Source of the DNA: a virus
IMG/VR virus record: IMGVR_UViG_3300044655_000745
Span: 1-33,413 of that record
Strand: one strand, 5' to 3'
Length of the DNA: 33,413 bases
This document shows, one piece after another, positions 15,624 to 23,567 of this stretch. Under the pieces are notes generated by a model. That model did no database searches and was not told where the DNA came from. It saw only the letters and a program-made list of their open reading frames with translations. How positions within the stretch are numbered: position 1 is the first letter of the stretch; the number at the start of each line of letters is the position of its first letter. The position numbers and the translations under genes are program-made.

Positions 15624-16052
15624 ATGAAGATCGATTTTAAAATTATAGAACAACTAAAGACACTGGCGCTATCTGGAACACATCCAAAAGTCTGGATTGC
15701 GTCGGCAATTGTCCATAGAAATAAAATTATTTCTTATGGGACCAATCAAATGAAGTCTCATCCATATCAAAGCAAATATGCTCGAAATGAAGATGCTATT
15801 TACTGGCATTCTGAAACACTTGCAATATATAATGCTGACAAAAAAATGGGATTTGATAAATTTGATAGTGCTATTTTATATATAGCAAGAGTCAAATATG
15901 AATCTACAAAAAAAGACAATTATATTCCGGGGATATGTCTTCCTTGTGATGGTTGTATGAGATGTATAAAAGACTATGGAATAAAGACAGTTATATATAC
16001 AACAGATCCAATCGAAGGATCAAAAGAACATATTGGCATATTGAAATTATAG
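15624..16052 (+). CDS. Zinc-dependent deaminase-fold protein (dCMP/cytidine deaminase-like)
   Basis: A 142-residue member of the cytidine deaminase superfamily with the zinc motifs HSE (62-64, replacing the usual HAE) and PCDGC (107-111). The segment GTHPKVWIASAIVHRNKIISYGTN gives the strand pair before the active site. It differs from the dCMP deaminase at 8.6 kb and lacks that enzyme's NGTPRGWDN segment, so the substrate is probably different. The frame is open back to a TTG at 15588, but that overlaps the promoter. The ATG at 15624 has no ribosome binding site and lies at the predicted transcription start. It could be a nucleotide deaminase or a base-modifying enzyme. Confidence 0.78.
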   Translation: MKIDFKIIEQLKTLALSGTHPKVWIASAIVHRNKIISYGTNQMKSHPYQSKYARNEDAIYWHSETLAIYNADKKMGFDKFDSAILYIARVKYESTKKDNYIPGICLPCDGCMRCIKDYGIKTVIYTTDPIEGSKEHIGILKL

Positions 16053-16060
16053 GAAATATT

Positions 16061-16801
16061 ATGAATCAAACAGTGACAGTGATCACTCCTACTACTGGAA
16101 CAAAATATCTCAAACAAGCAGTTGAATCTATTCAAAAGCAAACTTATAAACATATTCAACATCTTATTGTAGTTGATGGGAAGAAACATCTAGATAAAGT
16201 TGCTGATATTCTAAAAGAAGTTGATATTTCTAATAGACTTGTTGATGTAATTCCTCTTCCATATCCAACTGGAGAAAATAGGTTTAATGGTCACAGAATT
16301 TACGGTGCTTCCATTTATCTGTGCAAAGGCGATTTTGTTTGCTTTTTGGATGAAGATAATTGGTATGATGAAACACATGTAGAATCGTTGACAAAGAGTA
16401 TCGAAGGAAAAGGATGGGCATATTCCCTTCGAAAGATTGTGGATTCTGATGGCAACTATGTTTGTAATGACGATTGCGAATCTCTTGGTGCATATCCGTC
16501 AATTATGGATGAAAGAGATTATTTTGTGGATGTTAATTGTTTCTTCTTACCAAAAGAAGTAGCTCTTCAAACCTCTCCTATTTGGTATAGAAAGGCTAGA
16601 GAACCGGGAGTTCCGGAAGTGGATAGATTTTTAACTCATGTATTAAGAAGTAATAATTTGACACAAGAATGTACCGGACAATATACAGTAAATTATCGTG
16701 CTGGTAATACGGAGCGTTCTGTGCAAAAAGAATTCTTTATTAGTGGAAATGAAATTATGATGGAAAAATATAAAGGCGGATTGCCTTGGAGAAAAAAATG
16801 A
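16061..16801 (+). CDS. Glycosyltransferase family 2 protein
   Basis: A 246-residue GT-A enzyme. The start VTVITPTTGTKYLKQAVESI, then TYKHIQHLIVVDG, is the classical GT2 nucleotide-binding strand and helix. FLDEDNW (DED at 97-99) is the metal and sugar-nucleotide motif. The second half has a plausible acceptor-site helix and an RKAREPGVPEVDRFLTH segment. The ATG at 16061 follows AGGAAA; the frame extends further upstream but overlaps the deaminase gene. The gene ends in an ATGA overlap with the next one. The transferred sugar cannot be predicted. Confidence 0.88.
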   Translation: MNQTVTVITPTTGTKYLKQAVESIQKQTYKHIQHLIVVDGKKHLDKVADILKEVDISNRLVDVIPLPYPTGENRFNGHRIYGASIYLCKGDFVCFLDEDNWYDETHVESLTKSIEGKGWAYSLRKIVDSDGNYVCNDDCESLGAYPSIMDERDYFVDVNCFFLPKEVALQTSPIWYRKAREPGVPEVDRFLTHVLRSNNLTQECTGQYTVNYRAGNTERSVQKEFFISGNEIMMEKYKGGLPWRKK

Positions 16802-17550
16802 AAATTAAATGCTTTATTTTTTCGTGGAAGGGGCAATATGAAAACGCCTTAAAGTTGGAAAAACAACTTAGTCCATATGTAAATACTCTTGTAATAAATT
16901 CTGATGATGATAATAAACCAGATCATTGGATTAATATTGGAAACGAATGTTATTTTTCGGATCAATTTAGAAAAGCACTTTCTTTATTTGATGATGCTGA
17001 ATATGATTTTTTCTGGCATGTTCAAGCAGATGCATCATATGATGATTGGGAATCTATTCTTAAATCTGCAAAAGAATCATATGAAAAATATAATTGGGGA
17101 GTATATGCTCCAAATGTAAATGATACTTATTACATATCGGAAAGAACGGATATGTTCGATCTTGAAGACAATTTAAGAGTAGTAGCAGATACTGATAATA
17201 CTTGTTGGATGGTTCATAAAGACATTATTTCTGATATGAAGAGTGAATTGATTTTGATGGAATCCAATCAATTAGGTTGGGGATGGGATTTGCTTATTTG
17301 TGCTTTCTCTCATTTAAGAAGAAAATATGTAATTAGAGATTATAGTTATGAAATAAAACATCCTGCTGGAACCGGATATAAGAAGGATCAAGCAGAAATG
17401 GAAATGGCTGAAATGTTCCAGAAATGTAATGATCTATTAAAATCGGTAATATATGATATGAAAATGGATCACAAGGCATTAAATGTTTTATATAATAAAG
17501 AAACAAAACAAGATTCTATTTTCGTATATGATACAAACGCAGGAATGTAA
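16798..17550 (+). CDS. Probable glycosyltransferase (GT-A-like)
   Basis: A 250-residue protein starting KIKCFIFSWKGQYENALKLEKQL. FFWHVQADASYDDWESIL carries a QAD (76-78) where GT-A enzymes have DxD, followed by TCWMVHKDII, a GWGWDLLICAF segment and HPAGTGY near the C-terminus. This order (strand, QAD/DxD, W-M-V, G-G-D, HP) looks like a phage or surface-polysaccharide glycosyltransferase of a poorly described family. The loss of the first Asp is unusual but seen in divergent GT-A proteins. GGAG before the ATG at 16798 supports this start rather than the TTG at 16786. It is coupled to the preceding GT by ATGA. Confidence 0.65.
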   Translation: MKIKCFIFSWKGQYENALKLEKQLSPYVNTLVINSDDDNKPDHWINIGNECYFSDQFRKALSLFDDAEYDFFWHVQADASYDDWESILKSAKESYEKYNWGVYAPNVNDTYYISERTDMFDLEDNLRVVADTDNTCWMVHKDIISDMKSELILMESNQLGWGWDLLICAFSHLRRKYVIRDYSYEIKHPAGTGYKKDQAEMEMAEMFQKCNDLLKSVIYDMKMDHKALNVLYNKETKQDSIFVYDTNAGM

Positions 17551-18399
17551 ATGAATATTTGTTACTTGGATTTTTGGCCCGGATTTGATCCAAATTCGAA
17601 TTGGTTCAATTTCGTATTTAAAGATTGCTTTAATAAAGAATTCAATTTCAATGCTACTCCAGAAGAAGCAGATATTATTTTTGCTTCTTCTTTTGGAAAT
17701 GAAAGACATAAAACAATCGATTCAAAAGCAATCAAAATATTTTATACGGGAGAGAATGAAAGACCCGATTTAATTTTTGGAGACTACACGCTTTCATTTG
17801 ATTTCGATACTTATGGGGGCAGAAACTTTAGATTGCCTCATTGGTATCTGTACGTGAATTGGTGGAATGAACCAAATTTTCCTCATGCAAGAATATCATT
17901 AGAGCAATTGAATCATAAATGGGAACCAGAAGAGGTTTGGAATAGAGATAAATTTTGTTCGATTATTATTGGAAATCCTGTTCAAAATAGAATTGAATTT
18001 GCACAAAAACTGAATGAATTTAAGCATATCCATACTTATGGAAGAGCATTTGGTAAACCATATAATGGATGTAAAGTAAAATTGTTGGAAGAATATAAAT
18101 GGAATATTTGTTTCGAAAATTCCATTACTGATGGATACACAACTGAAAAATTATTTGAAGCAAAAATTGCTGGATGTATTCCAATTTATTATGGTCCTGT
18201 AAGCACAGAAATGGATTTTAATGGACAATGTTATATTAATTGTGCCGATTACGATTCTTTTGAAACCATAGTGGATATGATTTCTAAATATGAAACTAAT
18301 AAGGATTCTTTTATGAGGTTAGCTTCGAAACCATTATTTAATAGAATTCCAGATTTGAATGGACTATATAATTTTTTAAAATATATTATTGGTAAGTGA
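17551..18399 (+). CDS. GT10 family fucosyltransferase
   Basis: A 282-residue GT-B enzyme of the alpha-1,3/1,4-fucosyltransferase family (CAZy GT10), like the Helicobacter enzymes. Signatures: IFYTGENERPD (63-73), followed by a GDYTLSFDFD strand, and the C-terminal donor site NICFENSITDGYTTEK then LFEAKIAGCIPIYYG (185-215). This site binds GDP-beta-L-fucose. The family match is strong in both halves. The protein is soluble, with no membrane segment seen. The same island encodes Gmd and GDP-L-fucose synthase, so the phage supplies its own donor. The closely related GDP-L-colitose is an alternative donor if the ColD-like enzyme at 27.0 kb is active. The acceptor is unknown. Confidence 0.92.
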   Translation: MNICYLDFWPGFDPNSNWFNFVFKDCFNKEFNFNATPEEADIIFASSFGNERHKTIDSKAIKIFYTGENERPDLIFGDYTLSFDFDTYGGRNFRLPHWYLYVNWWNEPNFPHARISLEQLNHKWEPEEVWNRDKFCSIIIGNPVQNRIEFAQKLNEFKHIHTYGRAFGKPYNGCKVKLLEEYKWNICFENSITDGYTTEKLFEAKIAGCIPIYYGPVSTEMDFNGQCYINCADYDSFETIVDMISKYETNKDSFMRLASKPLFNRIPDLNGLYNFLKYIIGK

Positions 18400-18400
18400 A

Positions 18401-19321
18401 ATGTATATATCGGATAACTTTTTTGAATTGAATGATACCATTTCTACGTGGGTACAGGAAAATAAACCATTTTCTTTGGTTAGAATAGATAATACGGCAG
18501 GATATGTTCTTGATTGTATTAGTAAGGGAACACTTCCTGTAAAACAATTCTTTAACGAAAATACTTTAATTGAAGCTGGGATCAATCCACGATCAATGGA
18601 TTACGTTTATTCCTATGTATATCCAGAAACAATTAAAGCAATGAAGAATTCTGATATATTGGGATTTGTTGATATTTCTGGAGATATCTCTAGAAATGCG
18701 GAATTTCTATCTCAATTTCCGAATAAGCCTATATTCTATTCTGGACATACCTATCATGTTTTAGATCCCGGATTATTGGTTGGAGAGGCTGAAGTTGGAT
18801 ATGTGGAAAATCCGTGGACACAATATCTAAAAGGAAAAAAAGTATTAGTAATTTCTTCACACTATGAATCTATAATGAGTCAGTGGGAAAAAATGGATTT
18901 AGTTTGGGGACAAAAAAAGGATAAAATAGTTCCTTTTGATTTGGTAGGATGTATTCGTTCTCCATATCATCCAATTTTAGATGACCGACAATATCCCGGT
19001 TGTAATACTTTTGAGAAGTTGTTGGATTATACTAAAAAAGAAATTGATAAGTATGATTATGATGTCTTATTGACTTCCGTCTCTCATCAATCTCCCTTTT
19101 ATGCCGATTATGCAAAACAGCAAGGAAAAATCGGAATCCAAACTGGAGGAATACTACAACTATATTTTGGTATTAAGGGAAATCGTTGGACTCAAAATAT
19201 TGGATATGCGAAATGGCAAGAAATGTTTAATGAACATTGGATATATCCATTAGAAGTTGATGCTCCGCAAAGAAGAAAAGAATTCTCTTTCTTAGAAACT
19301 ACATTTGCATATTGGGGATAA
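18401..19321 (+). CDS. Putative sugar transferase, possibly GT-D-like
   Basis: A 306-residue protein. The early segment KPFSLVRIDNTAGYVLDCI has the shape of the SLVR-(F/L)-GDGE motif of GT-D-fold (DUF1792-like) transferases, but the acidic GDGE is replaced by DNTAG, so metal-dependent catalysis by the known route is doubtful. The end has YADYAKQQGKIGIQTGGILQLYFGIKGNRW, a G-x-LQL-x-FGIKG-RW block that I associate with polysaccharide-cluster proteins of unknown function. No DxD or HAE-type motif was seen. The ATG at 18401 lies 1 base after the GT10 stop. Function is uncertain; location in the island is the main clue. Confidence 0.6.
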   Translation: MYISDNFFELNDTISTWVQENKPFSLVRIDNTAGYVLDCISKGTLPVKQFFNENTLIEAGINPRSMDYVYSYVYPETIKAMKNSDILGFVDISGDISRNAEFLSQFPNKPIFYSGHTYHVLDPGLLVGEAEVGYVENPWTQYLKGKKVLVISSHYESIMSQWEKMDLVWGQKKDKIVPFDLVGCIRSPYHPILDDRQYPGCNTFEKLLDYTKKEIDKYDYDVLLTSVSHQSPFYADYAKQQGKIGIQTGGILQLYFGIKGNRWTQNIGYAKWQEMFNEHWIYPLEVDAPQRRKEFSFLETTFAYWG

Positions 19322-19323
19322 TT

Positions 19324-20646
19324 ATGGAACATTTGGAATCGATTTTATCACAAGTTGAAGCGTTTATTAAAAATAAAAACGCAAGTAAGAATTGGGTGGC
19401 TGGTGAAGATTATGTTAATTATGCTGGACCATATTTTGATCATAGTGAATATGTAGCGGCGGTAAAAACTCTATTAGCTGGATGGCTGGTAATGGGAGAA
19501 GATTCTTTAAAATTTGAAAGAAAATTTCCTAAACTATTTGGGAAGACGCATGGCATTCTTACTAATAGTGGTTCCAGTTCAAATTTATTAATGATGAATG
19601 CAGTAGCTTCAAAAAGATATTATGGGTTTCCAAAAGGGACTAAAGTATTGATGCCCATTGCTGGATTTCCAACAACACTAAATCCAACATTACAAATGGG
19701 ATATGAACCAATATTCCTTGATATCGAATTAGATACGTTAAATCTTGATCTAACTAAGGCAGAAGAATTAATCAAAAAACATGATGTAAAAATAATTACA
19801 TTCGCACATGTACTAGGCAATCCTCCCAATATGAATCAAGTAATGGATTTGGTTAATAGATATAATCTAGTTCTTCTTGAAGATTGTTGTGATGCTCTTG
19901 GTTCAACTTATAATGGAGAACCTTTGGGAAGTTTTGGAGAGATGGCTTCGTGTAGTTTCTATCCTGCACACCATATTACAATGGGAGAAGGTGGATTTGT
20001 TGCTTCTAAGACGGCAGAAGCAGAGGTCGTTTTACGGAGTCTTAGAGAATGGGGACGAGGCTGTTATTGTGTTGGACCAAAAGCTAATACATTAAAATGT
20101 GGAACTTGTAAATCAAGATTTAAAAATTGGATTCCTGCTCTCCCAGAAGAAACATTCGATCATAAGTATGTCTATGATGAAATTGGATATAATTTAAAGC
20201 CAATTGAACTCCAAGCATCTATGGGATTACATCAGTTGGAAAAACTTGATGAAATTACTTCTCTTAGAAAAAGGAATTATAGTCTTCTATTCGATATATA
20301 TAAGAAATATGAAGAATATTTCCATCTTCCGAGAGCAACAGAAGGATCAGATCCAAGTTGGTTTGCATTTCCTTTAACAATTAGAAAGAATGCTCCCTTC
20401 AAAAGATTTGATTACGTTAACTTTTTGGAAGATAAAAAAATTCAAACTAGACCATATTTTGCTGGGAATATTATGCTACAGCCAGCATATTCTCATATGA
20501 TGGATTTGGAAACTGCCAGAAACGATTATCCCAATGCAACATTTTCTACAACAAATACATTATTTCATGGTACTAGTCCTGTTATAACTCCGCAGCAGAT
20601 TGGATATATTGGAATTTGTGTTGATGAATTCATGAGTAAAGTATGA
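19324..20646 (+). CDS. PLP and [2Fe-2S] dependent sugar 3-dehydratase (RfbH/DdhC/E1-like)
   Basis: A 440-residue DegT/DnrJ/EryC1-fold protein. The lysine that would hold PLP is replaced by His in FYPAHHITMGEGG (His216-His217), the mark of the B6-dependent 3-dehydratases that remove the C3 hydroxyl of 4-keto-6-deoxysugars. Cys189, Cys247 and Cys249 are spaced C-x57-C-x1-C, as recalled for the cluster of E1 of the CDP-ascarylose pathway. Cys259 or Cys262 can be the fourth ligand. RfbH-like features LREWGRGCYC and DHKYVYDEIGYNLKPIELQA follow. A TTG at 19312 is rejected for the ATG at 19324. It heads a coupled set with a TPP enzyme and SDRs. An RfbI/E3 reductase is not in the window, so reduction may use host ferredoxin-type proteins. 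Confidence 0.85.
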   Translation: MEHLESILSQVEAFIKNKNASKNWVAGEDYVNYAGPYFDHSEYVAAVKTLLAGWLVMGEDSLKFERKFPKLFGKTHGILTNSGSSSNLLMMNAVASKRYYGFPKGTKVLMPIAGFPTTLNPTLQMGYEPIFLDIELDTLNLDLTKAEELIKKHDVKIITFAHVLGNPPNMNQVMDLVNRYNLVLLEDCCDALGSTYNGEPLGSFGEMASCSFYPAHHITMGEGGFVASKTAEAEVVLRSLREWGRGCYCVGPKANTLKCGTCKSRFKNWIPALPEETFDHKYVYDEIGYNLKPIELQASMGLHQLEKLDEITSLRKRNYSLLFDIYKKYEEYFHLPRATEGSDPSWFAFPLTIRKNAPFKRFDYVNFLEDKKIQTRPYFAGNIMLQPAYSHMMDLETARNDYPNATFSTTNTLFHGTSPVITPQQIGYIGICVDEFMSKV

Positions 20647-21269
20647 ACGCAAAAGAACTAATTAAATTTGAAAAGGAAATCGCAGATAGATTTAATAATA
20701 AAGAAATAAGATCGCCTGTACATCTATATCATGGGAACGAAAAGCAAATGCTTAAAGTGTTTCAAAAGGTAGATATAGAAAATGATTGGGTATGTTGTAC
20801 TTGGAGAAATCATTACCAATGTCTACTAAAAGGAGTTCCAAAAGACGAATTGGTGGATAAGATTATTTCTGGTAAGAGTATGGTAATGAATCTAGCCAAA
20901 TATAGAATTGTTTCATCTTCTATTGTTGGAGGAATTCCGTCTATTGCTGTTGGTATAGCCGAATCTATTAAGCGTAAAAAAGAGCATAATAGAGTTTGGT
21001 GTTGGGTTGGTGATATGAGCGCAGAAACTGGTGCTTTTCATGAGGCATATAAGTATTCTGTAAATCATGAATTACCAATAACATTTATTGTAGAAAACAA
21101 TAGACTTAGTGTAACAACACCAACAGAAAAGATTTGGGGAAGAACGGTTCCTTGGTATCTTCCAAAGAATTATTCAAAAAAATGGTATGAATCATCAAAT
21201 TTGATTTATTATGAGTATAGTAATAATGTATATCCACATGCTGGTGCTGGAATTAGGGTTCAATTCTAA
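20643..21269 (+). CDS. TPP-dependent enzyme, E1-alpha-like subunit
   Basis: A 208-residue protein with the thiamine pyrophosphate/Mg site of transketolase and 2-oxo acid dehydrogenase alpha subunits: WVGDMSAETGAFHEAYKYSV to IVENN, i.e. GD(M)-x(26)-NN (123-153). TWRNHYQCLLKGVP, GGIPSIAVGIAESIKRK and SVTTPTEKIWG are typical E1-alpha blocks. At about two thirds of the usual length it is a minimal PP domain. The start overlaps the 3-dehydratase stop (ATGA) and its stop overlaps the beta-like subunit (TAATG), which argues for an equimolar complex. In sugar clusters, E1-type pairs attach a two-carbon unit from pyruvate to a ketosugar; that role is inferred here. Confidence 0.82.
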   Translation: MNAKELIKFEKEIADRFNNKEIRSPVHLYHGNEKQMLKVFQKVDIENDWVCCTWRNHYQCLLKGVPKDELVDKIISGKSMVMNLAKYRIVSSSIVGGIPSIAVGIAESIKRKKEHNRVWCWVGDMSAETGAFHEAYKYSVNHELPITFIVENNRLSVTTPTEKIWGRTVPWYLPKNYSKKWYESSNLIYYEYSNNVYPHAGAGIRVQF

Positions 21270-21811
21270 TGAATGATCAATTAATATATAAAAATGAGCT
21301 ATCGTCTGCAATGGCATGGCTTGCAGAACAACAAGATACTATCTTTATCGGACAAGCAATTGAATATGAAGGAACGGGATTATATGATACCATGAGTCTT
21401 GTTCCAGCCGAAAAGAAAATGGAATTCCCTATCGCAGAAAATTTTCAAGTGGGATTTTCTGTTGGAATGGCTTTAAATGGTTATGTTCCAGTTTCTATTT
21501 TCCCTAGATGGAATTTTCTGATATGTGCAACGGATCAATTGGTGAATCATTTGGATAAAATGGTTTTAATGTCTGATATGGAATATATTCCAAAAGTTAT
21601 TATCAGAGTAGCTGTTGGTTCAGAAATTCCTATCAATCCCCAAGATCAACATAAAGGAAATTTTTCGGATTCTTTTAGAAAGATGTTAAAGAATACTGAT
21701 ATATTAGAACTAGATTCTCCTGATAAAATTCTTCCATCGTATAAATTAGCTTATACTAGAACTGATAGAAAGAATACTATATTAGTAGAATTTTCCGATT
21801 ATGGGAAATAA
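21269..21811 (+). CDS. TPP-dependent enzyme, E1-beta-like (pyrimidine-binding) subunit
   Basis: A 180-residue Pyr domain of the E1-beta/transketolase type. PIAENFQVGFSVGMALNGYVPVS contains the Glu57 expected to activate the TPP pyrimidine ring, followed by CATDQLVNHLDKMVLMS, which is typical of E1-beta. The usual C-terminal transketolase domain (about 130 residues) is missing, so this is a compact form. No lipoyl E2 or E3 gene is nearby, so it is unlikely to be a normal oxo-acid dehydrogenase. Carboligation onto a sugar is more plausible. It overlaps the following SDR gene by 11 bases. Confidence 0.8.
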   Translation: MNDQLIYKNELSSAMAWLAEQQDTIFIGQAIEYEGTGLYDTMSLVPAEKKMEFPIAENFQVGFSVGMALNGYVPVSIFPRWNFLICATDQLVNHLDKMVLMSDMEYIPKVIIRVAVGSEIPINPQDQHKGNFSDSFRKMLKNTDILELDSPDKILPSYKLAYTRTDRKNTILVEFSDYGK

Positions 21812-22586
21812 AATTTTAGTTTTGGGATCATCTGGGTTTATTGGTAATTACTTATCCAAAAACCTAGATGCTGTTCCAGTATCAAGAAAAGATGTTAATT
21901 TGGAAGACTTTGATGAAGTAAGAGCTTTATTTAAAATTCACAAACCCGATGTAATTATAAACTGTGCATCAAACACAAATGTCAAAATGGAATTTGATGC
22001 ACAGGTCTATAATCAAAATTTAACTTTGTTTAATAATCTATATTTGTTGAGAAATGAATTTGGAAAGTTAATAAATTTTGGTTCTGGTGCTGAATATGAT
22101 AGAAGATATCCTATCAATAATCTGAAAGAAGAAAGTATTTTTGCCTGTTCTCCTTTTGATCATTATGGAATGAGCAAGAATATTATTTCCCGTATAATGT
22201 TCCCAATAGAAAACTTTTATAATTTACGACTTTTTGGTTGTTTCCATGATTCGGAAAATGAAACAAGATTGTTTAAAAGGATTATTTCTAAGCAACCTAT
22301 AAAATTGGATAACAAATATTTCGACTATATATCTTTGGATGATGTTTTGGCGGTAGTTGAACATTACATACATAAAGAAGTATTTTATAAAGATTTAAAT
22401 TTGGTATATTCTACTAAATTGTTATTAAGCGAAATTGTAAACGAATTCTTAAAGATTCATAAATTAGAAAATAAAGTTATTATAAAAAATCTAGGTCTTA
22501 ATTATACCGGGAATGGTGCTAGATTAGCTACTCTTGGTTTGAAATTGAAGGGATTAGAACAAAGTATTATAGATTATAAAATATAA
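21801..22586 (+). CDS. NAD(P)-dependent SDR sugar reductase/epimerase (RmlD-like)
   Basis: A 261-residue extended short-chain dehydrogenase. It has the nucleotide-binding GSSGFIG (9-15), DVIINCAS after the fourth strand, FGSGAEYD, and the catalytic YGMSK (Tyr122, Lys126). It is shorter than 4,6-dehydratases and lacks their TDE triad, so a 4-ketosugar reductase or epimerase/reductase role (as RmlD, YerF or ColC) fits better. The start overlaps the E1-beta-like gene, tying it to the TPP pair. Its likely job is to reduce the ketosugar at the end of that branch, which is inference from order. Confidence 0.82.
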   Translation: MGNKILVLGSSGFIGNYLSKNLDAVPVSRKDVNLEDFDEVRALFKIHKPDVIINCASNTNVKMEFDAQVYNQNLTLFNNLYLLRNEFGKLINFGSGAEYDRRYPINNLKEESIFACSPFDHYGMSKNIISRIMFPIENFYNLRLFGCFHDSENETRLFKRIISKQPIKLDNKYFDYISLDDVLAVVEHYIHKEVFYKDLNLVYSTKLLLSEIVNEFLKIHKLENKVIIKNLGLNYTGNGARLATLGLKLKGLEQSIIDYKI

Positions 22587-22598
22587 TGGAGAAGTTTG

Positions 22599-23552
22599 GT
22601 GTCTAAAAAAATTGTTTATGTGACGGGATGTTTGGGTTTTATAGGATCTCATGTAACAAAAGAGTGTTTGGATAAGGGATGGTATGTTATCGGAGTTGAT
22701 AAGATAACATATGCGGCAAATAGGAATTTGATAAAGACATTTTCCGAATACGATAAATTTAAATTCATTGAATCTGATATTAATGATTTAGATTACCTTT
22801 ATGATTGTGATTATGTTATTAATACTGCGGCAGAAACTCATGTTGATAATTCTATAATAAGTTCTAACGAATTTTTAAATTCTAATATAAATGGCGTTCA
22901 CCATTTATTGGAGTTAATTAAACAAAAGCATAAATTTAAAATGCCAGTATTTTTGCATTTTAGCACAGATGAAGTTTATGGTGATATTACGGAAGGAGCG
23001 CATAAAGAAACAGATTTATTAAAACCTTCCAATCCATATTCCGCATCAAAAGCATCTTCTGATATGTTGATTTTGGCGTGGGCTAGAACGTTCAATGTTC
23101 CTTATATAATTGTTAGACCTACTAATAATTATGGAGTGGGACAATATGTAGAAAAGTTAATTCCCAAGGCATGTAAAAATCTGACATTAGGAAGAAAAAT
23201 TCCTTTACATGAGAAAGGCGAACCGAAAAGAACATGGTTGTGTGTTAAAGATACATCGTCTGCGGTTATGAAAATAATTGAGACTGGTGTTATTAATGAT
23301 ATATATAATATAGCAGGAAATTATGAAGAAAAGAATATTAATGTTATCAAGTTAATTATTGATAATTTCTTTGACGAAAAAGTACGTGACTATTCTGACT
23401 TTATAGATTATAATTATACAAGAATGGGACAAGATGTTCGGTACTCAATTGATGATTCGAAATTGAGATCTCTCGGATGGAAACCCGAAACTAAGTTTGA
23501 TCAAGAAATCAAACATGTTGTAGATTATTACAAAAACAATTTTATTTGGTGA
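22599..23552 (+). CDS. NDP-glucose 4,6-dehydratase (RmlB-like SDR)
   Basis: A 317-residue extended SDR. GCLGFIG (10-16) binds NAD, AAETHVDNSI is the family's active-site strand, STDEVYGD (122-129) gives the Thr-Asp-Glu of sugar 4,6-dehydratases, and YSASK (Tyr147, Lys151) is the catalytic pair. RPTNNYGVGQYVEKLIPK and GEPKRTWLCVKD are as in RmlB. It should form an NDP-4-keto-6-deoxyhexose, the substrate class of the 3-dehydratase at 19.3 kb. dTDP, UDP or CDP cannot be told apart here. The start is set to the GTG at 22599, 7 bases after GGAG; a TTG one codon earlier is possible. Confidence 0.87.
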   Translation: MSKKIVYVTGCLGFIGSHVTKECLDKGWYVIGVDKITYAANRNLIKTFSEYDKFKFIESDINDLDYLYDCDYVINTAAETHVDNSIISSNEFLNSNINGVHHLLELIKQKHKFKMPVFLHFSTDEVYGDITEGAHKETDLLKPSNPYSASKASSDMLILAWARTFNVPYIIVRPTNNYGVGQYVEKLIPKACKNLTLGRKIPLHEKGEPKRTWLCVKDTSSAVMKIIETGVINDIYNIAGNYEEKNINVIKLIIDNFFDEKVRDYSDFIDYNYTRMGQDVRYSIDDSKLRSLGWKPETKFDQEIKHVVDYYKNNFIW

Positions 23553-23567
23553 TATGGAGAATTTGAT

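Noticed and set aside
16661-16690. TTGACA inside the first GT2 gene as promoter
   Set aside because: No good -10 at 16-18 bases; the nearest TATA box is too far and matches at only four positions.
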